Part shown: positions 8,203-15,537 of the stretch, in pieces
How positions within the stretch are numbered: position 1 is the first letter of the stretch
Layout: each line of letters starts with the position of its first letter
Notes under the pieces: generated by a model
Database searches by the model: none
What the model saw: only the letters and a program-made list of their open reading frames with translations
Told to the model about the DNA's origin: nothing
Translations under genes and position numbers: made by a program
Assembly (NCBI RefSeq): GCF_045999315.1
Contig: NZ_CP174607.1
Span: forward strand, 1,674,001 to 1,738,000
DNA from: Peredibacter sp045999315
GTDB lineage: Bacteria; Bdellovibrionota; Bacteriovoracia; Bacteriovoracales; Bacteriovoracaceae
DNA: 64,000 nt
Reading direction: 5' to 3'

Positions 8203-8292
8203 TCAAACAACTCCGACAACACTAAAGATGATGAAGCTTCCAATCAAAATTAAGATTGATTTGCTGATCCAAAGATCCTGTTCTGTAACCAT
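8203..8292 (-). CDS. 29-residue single-span membrane peptide
   Basis: A short frame opens at ATG 8292 behind an excellent GGAGGA ribosome-binding site (7 bases upstream) and ends at TGA. The peptide starts MVTEQDLWISK and then has about 18 hydrophobic residues (ILILIGSFIIFSVVGVV), one transmembrane helix reaching the C-terminus. The strong ribosome-binding site, an acidic then positively charged flank and one clean helix support a real gene, though no family is known to me. It lies downstream of the small acidic protein at 8401-8589 and may share its transcript. Confidence 0.6.
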   Translation of the reverse strand: MVTEQDLWISKSILILIGSFIIFSVVGVV

Positions 8293-8400
8293 GTATTCCT
8301 CCTGGGAGAGAGTTTAAAAAAGACAAAGCTCACCGGGCCCGTAACATTCGTTACTGAGAGTTCACTTAAAATCTTTTGGTTTTTTATTGCTGAGAACTAC

Positions 8401-8589
8401 TTAGTGCAGAAAGTATTTCTCGAAGATGTCGATGTCGCCGTCGACCGCGGAGAGGACTTCGATTAAGTCCCAGGCCATCTCGGAGGCCAGTCTGCCGTCT
8501 ATCCCGTAACGGGTAGAGAGTTCAGTTTGAATTTTAATGAAAAGTTCTGTTTCAGTAAGTTCTACGTGCGAGCGTGCGTGTGCCAACAT
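8401..8589 (-). CDS. Small acidic hypothetical protein
   Basis: The ATG at 8589 follows AAGGAGG with ideal spacing, giving 62 residues in place of a longer frame from 8631. The product is acidic and helical (ELTETELFIKIQTELS, ASEMAWDLIEVLSAV) and ends in FEKYFLH. It has no signal peptide. It lies downstream of lexA on the same strand, separated by 59 bases. I do not recognise it; a small regulator or adaptor is possible but unsupported. Confidence 0.65.
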   Translation of the reverse strand: MLAHARSHVELTETELFIKIQTELSTRYGIDGRLASEMAWDLIEVLSAVDGDIDIFEKYFLH

Positions 8590-8648
8590 AAACGTCCTCC
8601 TTGACGAATATTCAAGCCATGTGTGTCTCAATGTGTGATGCGTGTAAC

Positions 8649-9242
8649 TTAGTAGGTTCTGATCAATCCAACCAGAAGACCTCGAATTTCACATTCTTTG
8701 TCTTTCACAATGATCGGTTTCATTGTTTTATTGGCGGGATGTAGTTCAATTTGTTTTGCTTTCTTATAGTAACGCTTAAGAGTTGTTTCGTTTTCAACAA
8801 CTGCCACAACGATTTGACCGTTGTCTGCTTGAGTTTGGTGCTTAATGATCGCGATATCACCACTTAGGATACCTTCTTCAATCATTGATTCACCTTTAAC
8901 TTTCAGGGCGTAGTGTTTACCACGGCCAAGCATTGTTGTAGGAACGCTGATTGTATCAGTGTTCTCAATGGCCTCAATGGGAGTACCAGCAGCTATTGAA
9001 CCAAGAAGAGGAATCTCTTCAGCGTTTTGCTGAACAGTTGATGGCATAAGGCCACGTACTGAGTGAGCATCGTTATTCAGGTATCCGCCAGTAGTAAGAT
9101 ACTTAATATAGTCTTGTACTGACCCTAGAGATTTAAAACCGAAGTGTTCTTGAATTTCTTTTTGAGTAGGTGAGTATCCATTTTCTCTCACGTAACCAGT
9201 GATGAAATCTAAAACGTCTTTTTGTTTTTTAGTAAGGGCCAT
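8649..9242 (-). CDS. lexA: LexA repressor, SOS regulator
   Basis: The 197-residue product has the full LexA layout. Residues 1-66 form the winged helix-turn-helix (TKKQKDVLDFITGYV, SPTQKEIQEHFGFKS). The self-cleavage bond is Ala85-Gly86 (SIAAGTP), and the catalytic pair is Ser119 (KGESM) and Lys156 (TTLKRYY), the same numbers as in E. coli LexA. When RecA filaments form on damaged DNA, LexA cuts itself and the SOS genes are released. The ATG at 9242 is chosen because GGAG precedes it and the helix-turn-helix starts there; a frame open to 9317 would add 25 residues without LexA similarity. Alternating TACTT/AAGTA half-sites just upstream suggest autoregulation. Confidence 0.96.
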   Translation of the reverse strand: MALTKKQKDVLDFITGYVRENGYSPTQKEIQEHFGFKSLGSVQDYIKYLTTGGYLNNDAHSVRGLMPSTVQQNAEEIPLLGSIAAGTPIEAIENTDTISVPTTMLGRGKHYALKVKGESMIEEGILSGDIAIIKHQTQADNGQIVVAVVENETTLKRYYKKAKQIELHPANKTMKPIIVKDKECEIRGLLVGLIRTY

Positions 9243-9263
9243 ATAAACTCCGTATTCTTTCCG

Positions 9264-9290
9264 TACTTGAAGATAAGTATAGGCGTACTT
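9264..9290. promoter_or_regulatory. Candidate lexA operator: three half-sites 11 bp apart
   Basis: TACTT (9264-9268), AAGTA (9275-9279) and TACTT (9286-9290) alternate in orientation with exactly 6 bases between them. They form two overlapping inverted repeats about one helical turn apart, 22-48 bases before the lexA start. The motif differs from the TTAC-N3-GTAA box reported for Bdellovibrio LexA. Binding is inferred from position and symmetry only. Confidence 0.5.
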
Positions 9291-9329
9291 TTTCCGTAGT
9301 TCAACCAAAAAATGCAAAAAAAGTGATTT

Positions 9330-10229
9330 TTAAATAGGGGCAGCGTCGGGGCGGAGCTTCTTATCGAAGCGTTTAATGTAGGTACATTTCCGACAAAGCT
9401 CTTCTGTAAGGAGTTGTTTCTTAAAGCCATCTCGCATTCTCGTGAGCCTTTCTGAGGCCAAAATGCTTTCAAATGAGTCTTTAAGAACGTTGCCTAGTGG
9501 GATGCCGGCCTCTTTATCAAGACAGCAAGGAACCACGGTTCCGTCCGCGTGAATTCCAATCTGCTGAGAAAGGGCATGGCAGAAACCTTTGTTTCCTTGA
9601 TCTGGGTCTTTATAGCTTGGCCACTCAAAGCGGCTATCAAAATGGAAGTAGAGACGGCCCGTGATATTTTTACTTTTTTTGAACCCCACATCAATGCGTT
9701 CATTCACTGGAACTTGAAAGAACTCACAAACGTGATCAATGATGTCCTGGTTTTCGTTCTTCATCTCTGTGGTTTGAAGAAGATTCCAGAGACGATAATT
9801 GATATAGAGTTCTGGCTTTTCAGTCAGGGCCTCTTTAGAGAATTGCAAAATGTCATAGAGGTAAGGACGCATGTCCTGACCAGGAAAATTATCTTTAAAA
9901 CTATGAAGCGAAAAATTGATCTGACGAATGGCCTTCGACTTTAAGAAAGTATCAAAACCATACTTTGAAAGAAACGTTCCATTGGTTGTAAGATGAATGA
10001 CGGCACCTTCTTCTTCACAGATTTTAAGAATCTTTGGAAACTCCGGATGGGCAAGTGGTTCACCCATAAGGTGCAGACAAATCTGTTCAGTGTAAGGAAG
10101 AATCTGTTTCAAAATGCTGCGAAAATCTTCTGTTGATAAGATCTTCTTATCGCGTTCAACTTCAGGACAGAAGGTGCACTGAAGATTACAGATGTTCGAA
10201 ATTTCGATGTAGGTTCTTAGGAAACGCAT
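9330..10229 (-). CDS. Radical SAM / SPASM-type enzyme
   Basis: The 299-residue product begins almost at once with the radical SAM motif CNLQCTFC (CX3CX2C, residues 14-21), which holds a [4Fe-4S] cluster that cleaves S-adenosylmethionine. LMGEPLAHP is the GGE-like motif binding the SAM amino group. The C-terminal part (about 220-290) has a SPASM-like Cys set: GFCHAL, VPCCLDKEAG and ELCRKCTYI, for extra Fe-S clusters. Such proteins modify peptides or act on small molecules; no precursor peptide is seen nearby, so the substrate is unknown. The start is the only one that keeps the Cys motif. A perfect hairpin ends one base before the ATG and contains the only ribosome-binding-like AGGAG, which is unusual. 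Confidence 0.88.
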   Translation of the reverse strand: MRFLRTYIEISNICNLQCTFCPEVERDKKILSTEDFRSILKQILPYTEQICLHLMGEPLAHPEFPKILKICEEEGAVIHLTTNGTFLSKYGFDTFLKSKAIRQINFSLHSFKDNFPGQDMRPYLYDILQFSKEALTEKPELYINYRLWNLLQTTEMKNENQDIIDHVCEFFQVPVNERIDVGFKKSKNITGRLYFHFDSRFEWPSYKDPDQGNKGFCHALSQQIGIHADGTVVPCCLDKEAGIPLGNVLKDSFESILASERLTRMRDGFKKQLLTEELCRKCTYIKRFDKKLRPDAAPI

Positions 10230-10230
10230 G

Positions 10231-10253
10231 AGGAGCTTGTATCACAAGCTCCT
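10231..10253 (-). promoter_or_regulatory. Perfect hairpin abutting the radical SAM start codon
   Basis: Ten bases (AGGAGCTTGT at 10231-10240 on the plus strand) pair perfectly with 10244-10253 around a 3-base loop. On the minus strand the 3' arm ends one base before the ATG, and the 5' arm carries AGGAG. No T run follows on either strand. It could end the upstream gene weakly, or hide the ribosome-binding site of the radical SAM gene. Confidence 0.55.
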
Positions 10254-10272
10254 CTATTAGGCGTGGGAAATT

Positions 10273-11013
10273 TTATTGGTGGGAAGCAAGTTCACGTTTT
10301 TGCGAAGAGGATTCCGCTTCGACTGTCTTCATTAAATCATTGATACTCTTACTAATTGAGGCGAAAACCTGAGGAACAGAGATTTCTTTGTTAAGAATCC
10401 AGTGGTCAGTTTCTGCGTGATACTCGTAATCCATATGCGTTTCAGAAGGGCCAACTTCTGTCAGGGTGTATGTTGAACCACTCTTGCTGAAAACAGAATC
10501 TTTATCGAATTTTGGTTCCGTGAAGGCCCTGACTTCAGAATCATTTAGCATTTCAAGTGAGATCGTCATTACTTTTTGGTTTTTCTCATTCATGGAAGTC
10601 TTCACTTGCACAAGCTCATAGTATGTATAGCTTCCACGATTATAAATTTGTCGGCCGACGAGATAGTGTTCAATGCCCTTGTAAGCATCAACTGGTTTAA
10701 GATCTTTAATTGTAAAAGTTTCAACCAGATGTTCATTGAAGTATTTGCAATCGGTTTCTTGTGAAGTGTATTCCCGTTTACCTTTGTAATCGTTGTTACA
10801 TTTCTCAGAAAAATTTGTGATGCCGTTTTTTACCATCTCAAGGGGGAAGGGGAAATGTTTTGAAATACTGCCGCTGTAAGCGCGAACCGCTTCCGATTTT
10901 CCGGACTTAAGTGTCACTCCATTCAGGCTGTCGTTTTTATCAAAGCTCATTTCGGCCTGGGCATTTAAAGACAGGGCCAATGTCATCGCCGTGGCAATTG
11001 TAAAATAGCGCAT
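10273..11013 (-). CDS. Secreted protein, possibly SRPBCC/START-like
   Basis: The 246-residue product has a signal peptide (MRYFTIATAMTLALSLNAQA-E, cut near residue 21). The mature part has a long beta-strand pattern (TYTYYELVQVKTS, KVMTISLEMLND, STYTLTEVGPSETHMDYEYHAE) ending in a long amphipathic helix (PQVFASISKSINDLMKTVEAE). Strands followed by a C-terminal helix fit the helix-grip fold of SRPBCC/START lipid-binding proteins, but no family signature confirms this. Two cysteines (EKCNN, DCKYF) could form a disulphide. A short low-complexity tail follows. It lies 43 bases upstream of the radical SAM gene on the same strand. Confidence 0.65.
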   Translation of the reverse strand: MRYFTIATAMTLALSLNAQAEMSFDKNDSLNGVTLKSGKSEAVRAYSGSISKHFPFPLEMVKNGITNFSEKCNNDYKGKREYTSQETDCKYFNEHLVETFTIKDLKPVDAYKGIEHYLVGRQIYNRGSYTYYELVQVKTSMNEKNQKVMTISLEMLNDSEVRAFTEPKFDKDSVFSKSGSTYTLTEVGPSETHMDYEYHAETDHWILNKEISVPQVFASISKSINDLMKTVEAESSSQKRELASHQ

Positions 11014-11095
11014 AATCTCCCTTAAGATCGGTTGAGCTTTAATGATAAGGGCAAATGGAAAAATGAGGGATGGGAAAATGTTGCGAAAATGATGC

Positions 11096-11120
11096 CGGCC
11101 ACTCGGAAACCGAATGGCCG
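11096..11120 (-). terminator. Probable terminator after the 11132-11500 gene
   Basis: On the minus strand CGGCCATTCGG pairs with CCGAGTGGCCG (11 pairs, one G-U) around TTT, starting 11 bases after the stop codon. The following T-rich tail is interrupted, so termination may be incomplete. Confidence 0.6.
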
Positions 11121-11131
11121 ATCAAATAGCT

Positions 11132-11500
11132 CTACCAGTTAAGGGCACATCTTAAATCACCGTGCAGGCCGCGAGCAAAAAACTTACCTTGATAGATGCG
11201 ACCTCTCTGAGGAACTTCATCAGGAGCAAAATCAACATGGACGGTATAGCCAGTAGATTCATATCTTACATAGCTCGGACCAGTGTATCTCATGGTCTTG
11301 TCGAATTCCTGATAGGTGCTTGAGCCATTGCTTTGCAAAATGAGAGAAGATTCTCTCCAAGGTGTACCTGTGGAGTTTCCTCGAGCAACTTCAACCAAGA
11401 CGCTGGTTTGATGAATCTGACCAATACATTTGGCCTCATCGAAGATGGCGAAGGCCGAAAGGGAAAAGAGGGCGGAAGTGAAAAGAAAGATGAATTTCAT
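11132..11500 (-). CDS. Small secreted hypothetical protein
   Basis: The ATG at 11500 follows GAGG, giving 122 residues; a longer frame from 11515 would put residues in front of the signal peptide. MKFIFLFTSALFSLSAFA-I is a clear Sec signal. The mature domain has about 100 residues, two cysteines (EAKCIG and LRCALNW at the end) that could form one disulphide, and a beta-rich pattern (SSLILQSNGSSTYQEF, SYVRYESTGYTVHVDF). No family is recognised. Its start is 7 bases from the end of greB, so it may be read from the greB transcript. Confidence 0.68.
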   Translation of the reverse strand: MKFIFLFTSALFSLSAFAIFDEAKCIGQIHQTSVLVEVARGNSTGTPWRESSLILQSNGSSTYQEFDKTMRYTGPSYVRYESTGYTVHVDFAPDEVPQRGRIYQGKFFARGLHGDLRCALNW

Positions 11501-11507
11501 AGCAACC

Positions 11508-11990
11508 TCATTCAATGGATTTATAAACGATCGAAACTACCTCATATGTTATTTCACCGGCCGGGACTTTGACGATGACTTCATCACCTTCTTTTTTTCC
11601 TAAGAGAGTCTTTCCAATAGGTGATTGCCAGCTAATGCGTCCTTTTGCAGTATCCACTTCGTCAACGCCTACAATCGTAAAATGACGGGCCTCTCCTTCT
11701 TCATCACTGACTTCGATGGTCGCGCCGAATTGAATTTTATCTGATGTGATTTTTAGCGGGTCTACAATGACGGCCGCGTCCAGGCGCCCCATTAAAAATC
11801 TGACTCTACGATCAATTTCTCGTAATCGTCTTTTTCCGTAAAGGTAATCTGCATTTTCTGATCGGTCACCGTTACTTGCGGCCCATTGAACCAGACGGGT
11901 AACTTCAGGACGTTCTACTTTTAAAAGTTGGTCCAATTCATCCACCAGTTTCTGATGACCCTTGGGAGTGATGTAATTATTTTTTTCCAT
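11508..11990 (-). CDS. greB: Transcription elongation factor GreB
   Basis: The 160-residue product has the N-terminal coiled coil with the GreB signature RPEVTRLVQWAASNGDRSENADY and LREIDRRVRFLMGRLD; the acidic tip residues D and E of this segment reach the RNA polymerase active site and stimulate cleavage of backtracked RNA. The C-terminal FKBP-like domain contains the SPIGKTLLGKKEGDEV segment typical of the family. The ATG at 11990 gives the usual GreB length (about 158). It overlaps the end of the upstream gene by 14 bases, which suggests translational coupling in an operon running from 13024 down to 11132. Confidence 0.95.
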   Translation of the reverse strand: MEKNNYITPKGHQKLVDELDQLLKVERPEVTRLVQWAASNGDRSENADYLYGKRRLREIDRRVRFLMGRLDAAVIVDPLKITSDKIQFGATIEVSDEEGEARHFTIVGVDEVDTAKGRISWQSPIGKTLLGKKEGDEVIVKVPAGEITYEVVSIVYKSIE

Positions 11991-12312
11991 ATTCTTCGAT
12001 GCTTTCAAGAATGACGTTTTTAAGCTCCGGGGAGCAGGCGTCTCCTGAGGCAAAACTTTGTAAAAGAGCAAGCGGAGGAGTAGTGGATTTATTTTGGAGA
12101 TAATCATCCAGGGCCTCAATCACGCCGTCCAACTCGGGCTGAGAGGAATCGTTTTTTTCAGATAAGCAAGATTGAAGAAGCATTCCCATGAGGATTGGCC
12201 CTTTGTTGGCCTCATAATGCATGATCTTTCTTTTTTGGTAGAAATAATACAGAACCCCAAAAAGAGTGAAGAGTCCGATCTCAATTAAAATATTTCCCCA
12301 TAAATCAAACAT
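11977..12312 (-). CDS. Small membrane-anchored hypothetical protein
   Basis: This has 111 residues. Residues 4-25 (LWGNILIEIGLFTLFGVLYYF) form one membrane helix, followed by a positively charged QKRK, so the soluble acidic and helical remainder should face the cytoplasm. Two cysteines (LLQSCLS, GDACSPE) are present but no known motif. It overlaps the MBOAT-like gene by 8 bases and greB by 14, so the three are one operon. Function is unknown. Confidence 0.7.
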   Translation of the reverse strand: MFDLWGNILIEIGLFTLFGVLYYFYQKRKIMHYEANKGPILMGMLLQSCLSEKNDSSQPELDGVIEALDDYLQNKSTTPPLALLQSFASGDACSPELKNVILESIEEYGKK

Positions 12313-13024
12313 GCTTCAATCCTAAAAAAGTCAGCAAAGGAACATTAATAAAAAGTGGTGACGGTAATATGACAGCACACCAACAATAGATCCGCTTCAA
12401 TAAAGTTGATCTTATTTTAATATATTTTTTATCTACCCAAAGAGCCAGACCCTGAATAAGAAAATAGACCATCATATTTCCAAAATAACTCTTTCGATAG
12501 ACCAGCCAGTAGGGCAAATTGCACATGAGCTCATGAAAAAAACCTGAGAAAAGAAAGGCGACCAGTATGGTTTTTGATCTGCCGCTGGCCCTGAAGGCAC
12601 CTGTTATATCTCGTAGCCAATCCTGGACCCAGAGGTTCCAGCGGCGTCCCCAGAAGTTACCTAGATTTTTACTTTTGAGAGGATCAGCATGGATGGGCCA
12701 GGAGTTTTTAAAAGGAAAGAGTAACTGCCCGAGAGCGCCCATGACCTCAGTAAAAAAATAGATGGCCGGTGAAATAAGAATGATCTTCCAGTAATTGAGT
12801 TCCCCCAAAAACCTACTGACGAGGAAGACACTTAGTGCCGTCAGGAAGGAGTAGAGGAATAGTTTGGGGACTAATTTTCGGTTTGAGCGCGGATAGTGAT
12901 TTAAACTTCGGACCGAAACATAAGGCGATCGAAAGAAGTCTTTCAAGGTGATGTTTGAGCGATCAGCAGTAAGTTTCCAGCTCACCATTTTCATCGTGAA
13001 GTAACACAGAAAAAAATTAAGCAC
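12305..13024 (-). CDS. Wax-synthase-like membrane acyltransferase (MBOAT-related)
   Basis: The 239-residue polytopic membrane protein carries the pattern of the wax-synthase domain of membrane O-acyltransferases: NFWGRRWNLWVQDWLRD at about 124-140, then VAFLFSGFFHELM with the conserved His that is the presumed catalytic residue. Five or six hydrophobic segments are visible. Family members move acyl chains onto alcohols or other hydroxyl groups in the membrane; the substrate here is unknown. It is shorter than most relatives, and the annotated GTG start has no ribosome-binding site. The frame stays open about 60 bases further upstream without an ATG, while an in-frame ATG at 12991 would shorten it, so the true start is uncertain. 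Confidence 0.72.
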   Translation of the reverse strand: MLNFFLCYFTMKMVSWKLTADRSNITLKDFFRSPYVSVRSLNHYPRSNRKLVPKLFLYSFLTALSVFLVSRFLGELNYWKIILISPAIYFFTEVMGALGQLLFPFKNSWPIHADPLKSKNLGNFWGRRWNLWVQDWLRDITGAFRASGRSKTILVAFLFSGFFHELMCNLPYWLVYRKSYFGNMMVYFLIQGLALWVDKKYIKIRSTLLKRIYCWCAVILPSPLFINVPLLTFLGLKHV

Positions 13025-13129
13025 AAAGACGAGTTGATAAGTCAGATAATACCTTTTCAGTTGACCGCACCAGTACGCTACACACTATAAATCTGCAATT
13101 TTTCGAACAAAAAGAAAATGAAAACCACC

Positions 13130-13156
13130 TTTAGCTGATGCAGCAAAAACCGATAA
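13130..13156 (+). promoter_or_regulatory. Weak sigma-28-like site before the 80-residue gene
   Basis: ACCGATAA (13149-13156) matches the sigma-28 -10 element, but the -35 position 15 bases upstream reads TTTA instead of TAAA. It lies 22 bases before the ATG at 13179, the same position as in the fibre genes, hence listed with caution. Confidence 0.35.
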
Positions 13157-13178
13157 GTCTTTTGGAAGGAGTGGTTGT

Positions 13179-13421
13179 ATGTACCATGCCAAAAGTTTGA
13201 AAGACCTCTTAAAGACAGTACCACTGACAGAAGATTTTTTTGTGGATCTTGATCCATTTCATCTTAACTATATCGATATGTGTTTCAGAAAATCACTGGA
13301 CGAGCAGATTGGCATGATGTCTGAAACGGAATTCACCAATTATCAGTTGTTCCTCAAGTATAAAAGTGATTACGAGGAAGACTTTTATCCCGAAATTAAG
13401 AACCCGAAAAAGGCCTCTTAA
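13179..13421 (+). CDS. 80-residue hypothetical protein
   Basis: The ATG at 13179 follows GGAAGGAG. The product has no signal peptide or membrane segment. It is acidic in the middle (LTEDFFVDLDPFHLNYIDM, SDYEEDFYPE), probably helical, and ends with a Lys-rich KNPKKAS. No family is recognised. A possible sigma-28-type site precedes it. It is read divergently from the MBOAT-like operon and is separated from the next gene by 75 bases. Confidence 0.65.
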   Translation: MYHAKSLKDLLKTVPLTEDFFVDLDPFHLNYIDMCFRKSLDEQIGMMSETEFTNYQLFLKYKSDYEEDFYPEIKNPKKAS

Positions 13422-13496
13422 ACTTACTTTCGCTAACTTCTTGTCGTCACTCTAAAAGCGCGATGCTATCATTTTCGTACTTTCAAAGGGGAATGT

Positions 13497-14369
13497 ATGA
13501 AATGGCTCGTACTTGGGTTTTTATTACTCAATTCTGCTTGGGCAGAAAATTCTAAGATCATCCCCGTCTTTATTGAAGCGACAAATCTTTATCTTGAAAG
13601 TAATCAGACGTCAGATGAGAGTTTGTATCTCAGGCCAGACATAAGGGCCGCCTTGAAAGTGTTGGAAGACCATGATGTTGATCCAATCATCCTGGACAAG
13701 CGTGTCCCTAAGGAAAGAATCAATTATCCATTACGCTCAGACGATAAATACGACCATTGGATTAAAAGACCAGTCAAACGCAAAGTAGAAGTTCCTGAGA
13801 TGGCCATGCAAGCTTTCAAAATGAAAGTGATTGAAGAAAGTGATGGCTGGTTTAAGGACGATATTTATGCTTATTTCTTTGTAACTGACGGAGTGATTCC
13901 GACGGGCAAGGTGACTTCAATTTACAAGGGAGTGGGCCAGGGCGATAGTTTCTTTTTTAACGAAATTGATCGCGCGATTTTTCCTTTGATTGGAGTGCCG
14001 GCCAAGCGTCCTGAAAATCATCTCATTATCGATTATGGAATCATGGAATCTGATGGTGATGACATCAAAGAAATGCAAAAGATTTCATCCATCATCATTG
14101 ATCTGGCCATTGCTGTTTATGCCAGTCGCGATCCGCAGAACGCACAGGTCATCATTAAGCTTCGTAAGGAGATCAAAGCACTGACTGAACTTTTACTCTC
14201 ACTGAATAATGATGATCGTCAGGCGACAGGCACACTTGCCTTTAAAGCAGAGGAGCTTGCGGAGATTTTAAGTCGCGAAAGTTATGTAGAAATTAAACAG
14301 ACCCATAAAAGCACACACCCAGTGAATACATGGGAATATGAATTATCTTTTAGACTTTTAAGGAAATAG
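13497..14369 (+). CDS. Secreted hypothetical protein heading an operon
   Basis: The 290-residue product begins with MKWLVLGFLLLNSAWA-E, a Sec signal peptide, after an AGGGG site. The mature part is mixed alpha/beta: VIPVFIEATNLYLE at the start, a central YAYFFVTDGVIPTGKVTSIYKGVGQGDSFFFNE segment, then a long helix (IIKLRKEIKALTELLLSLNNDDRQ) and a final strand pair ending SFRLLRK. It has no cysteine. The family is not recognised. The following oxidoreductase gene starts 2 bases after its stop, so it is the first gene of an operon with the oxidoreductase, binding protein and dehydrogenase. Confidence 0.7.
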   Translation: MKWLVLGFLLLNSAWAENSKIIPVFIEATNLYLESNQTSDESLYLRPDIRAALKVLEDHDVDPIILDKRVPKERINYPLRSDDKYDHWIKRPVKRKVEVPEMAMQAFKMKVIEESDGWFKDDIYAYFFVTDGVIPTGKVTSIYKGVGQGDSFFFNEIDRAIFPLIGVPAKRPENHLIIDYGIMESDGDDIKEMQKISSIIIDLAIAVYASRDPQNAQVIIKLRKEIKALTELLLSLNNDDRQATGTLAFKAEELAEILSRESYVEIKQTHKSTHPVNTWEYELSFRLLRK

Positions 14370-14370
14370 A

Positions 14371-15537
14371 ATGACCACTTCTCACTGGTTACGACAGCAC
14401 TCATTTCGCACACCCGACATTACGACGGACGTCCTCATTGTTGGAGGAGGATATGTTGGTCTTTCAACTGCCTATTGGCTGACGGAAATGCGTCCGGACC
14501 TAAAAATCACGGTCCTTGAAAGAAATCAGTGTGGTGCTGGAGCGAGTGGGAGAAATGCTGGTTTCCTTACTAAAGGAAGCGCTTCTTTTTTTAAAAGTCT
14601 GACTCAGAAGTGGGGAGTTGAAAAAGCACAATCTATTTATAACTTTGCTGAGGAATCATTAGAGTTAGTTCATCAACATATTCTTAGGGCCTCGCCTGAA
14701 ATTAAATTTGAACGCTCATCATCCGTGACCCTTTTTCAAAATGAAAAACAGTTTCAAGAGTGGGGAACGAAAGAATTTAATCCGACAGATTTTAAATTTG
14801 AATGGCGCGAGCAAGAAAAACTCCCAGTACCGCTTCAGGCAAAGTTCTTCGGAGCCTTTGAAAATGCTCCTGAATATAAAATCAATCCGATGCAGTTATT
14901 AGGGTCGATTAAAAAGCTCCTCGAAGTACGTAAAGTTCAGATTATAGAAAATGTCTCTGCATTTGAACTCACTCCAGAAGGTGTTCAAACAGAGGTCAAT
15001 ACGATTAAGGCAAAACAAATTGTTCTTGCCCTCAATGGTTACTTCCCTCAGTTCAGCTCGATCTTTAAGGACGTGATCGTTCCTCGTCGTGCTCAAATGC
15101 TCGCCGTGGAGATTGAGGACGAGTTTAATTGTCCGGGACTTCACTATGACCCACCTGAGCGTGTTTACTGGCGTAAAACACAGGACAAGGTCCTCGTTAT
15201 CGGAGGGAAACGTTTGCTTGATGAACAAGGTGAGACAGGTGACTTTGAGAAGATCTCTCCTGTGATTCAAAGAGGCCTTGAACAGTATCTAAAAGAGCAA
15301 TTAAATTTAAAATATAAAGTGATTCATCGCTGGTCGGGCACTATGGGTTTCACTGATCATGAACTGCCACTCATCGCAAAAGCTTCGGCACCAACTGAAA
15401 CTTTTATTGTAGGTGGATTTAGTGGTCATGGAATGGGACTAGGATTCCGTTCCGCTATGGATGTCGCAGAACTAGTGACTAGACAAAAGAGTGAGTCCTT
15501 CTTCGGGGCCTTTAAAAAAGTTGATTTTAAACTATGA
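14371..15537 (+). CDS. FAD-dependent oxidoreductase, D-amino-acid oxidase (DAO) family
   Basis: The 388-residue product has the Rossmann dinucleotide motif VLIVGGGYVGLSTAYWL at about residues 21-37, the LERNQCGAGASGRNAGFLTKG segment (about 50-70) that contacts FAD in the DAO/glycine oxidase family, and the C-terminal FIVGGFSGHGMGLGFRSAM that closes on the flavin. Members oxidise secondary or primary amines of amino acids, using oxygen or quinone. No signal peptide is seen. The gene overlaps the next by 4 bases (ATGA). Together with a peptide-binding protein and an aldehyde dehydrogenase it suggests uptake and breakdown of an amine or amino acid, with the aldehyde dehydrogenase oxidising the product; the substrate is inference. 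Confidence 0.88.
   Translation: MTTSHWLRQHSFRTPDITTDVLIVGGGYVGLSTAYWLTEMRPDLKITVLERNQCGAGASGRNAGFLTKGSASFFKSLTQKWGVEKAQSIYNFAEESLELVHQHILRASPEIKFERSSSVTLFQNEKQFQEWGTKEFNPTDFKFEWREQEKLPVPLQAKFFGAFENAPEYKINPMQLLGSIKKLLEVRKVQIIENVSAFELTPEGVQTEVNTIKAKQIVLALNGYFPQFSSIFKDVIVPRRAQMLAVEIEDEFNCPGLHYDPPERVYWRKTQDKVLVIGGKRLLDEQGETGDFEKISPVIQRGLEQYLKEQLNLKYKVIHRWSGTMGFTDHELPLIAKASAPTETFIVGGFSGHGMGLGFRSAMDVAELVTRQKSESFFGAFKKVDFKL

Noticed and set aside
8649..9317. Longer LexA start at 9317
   Set aside because: The extra 25 residues do not match LexA, would run through the operator region and lack a ribosome-binding site, while ATG 9242 has GGAG.
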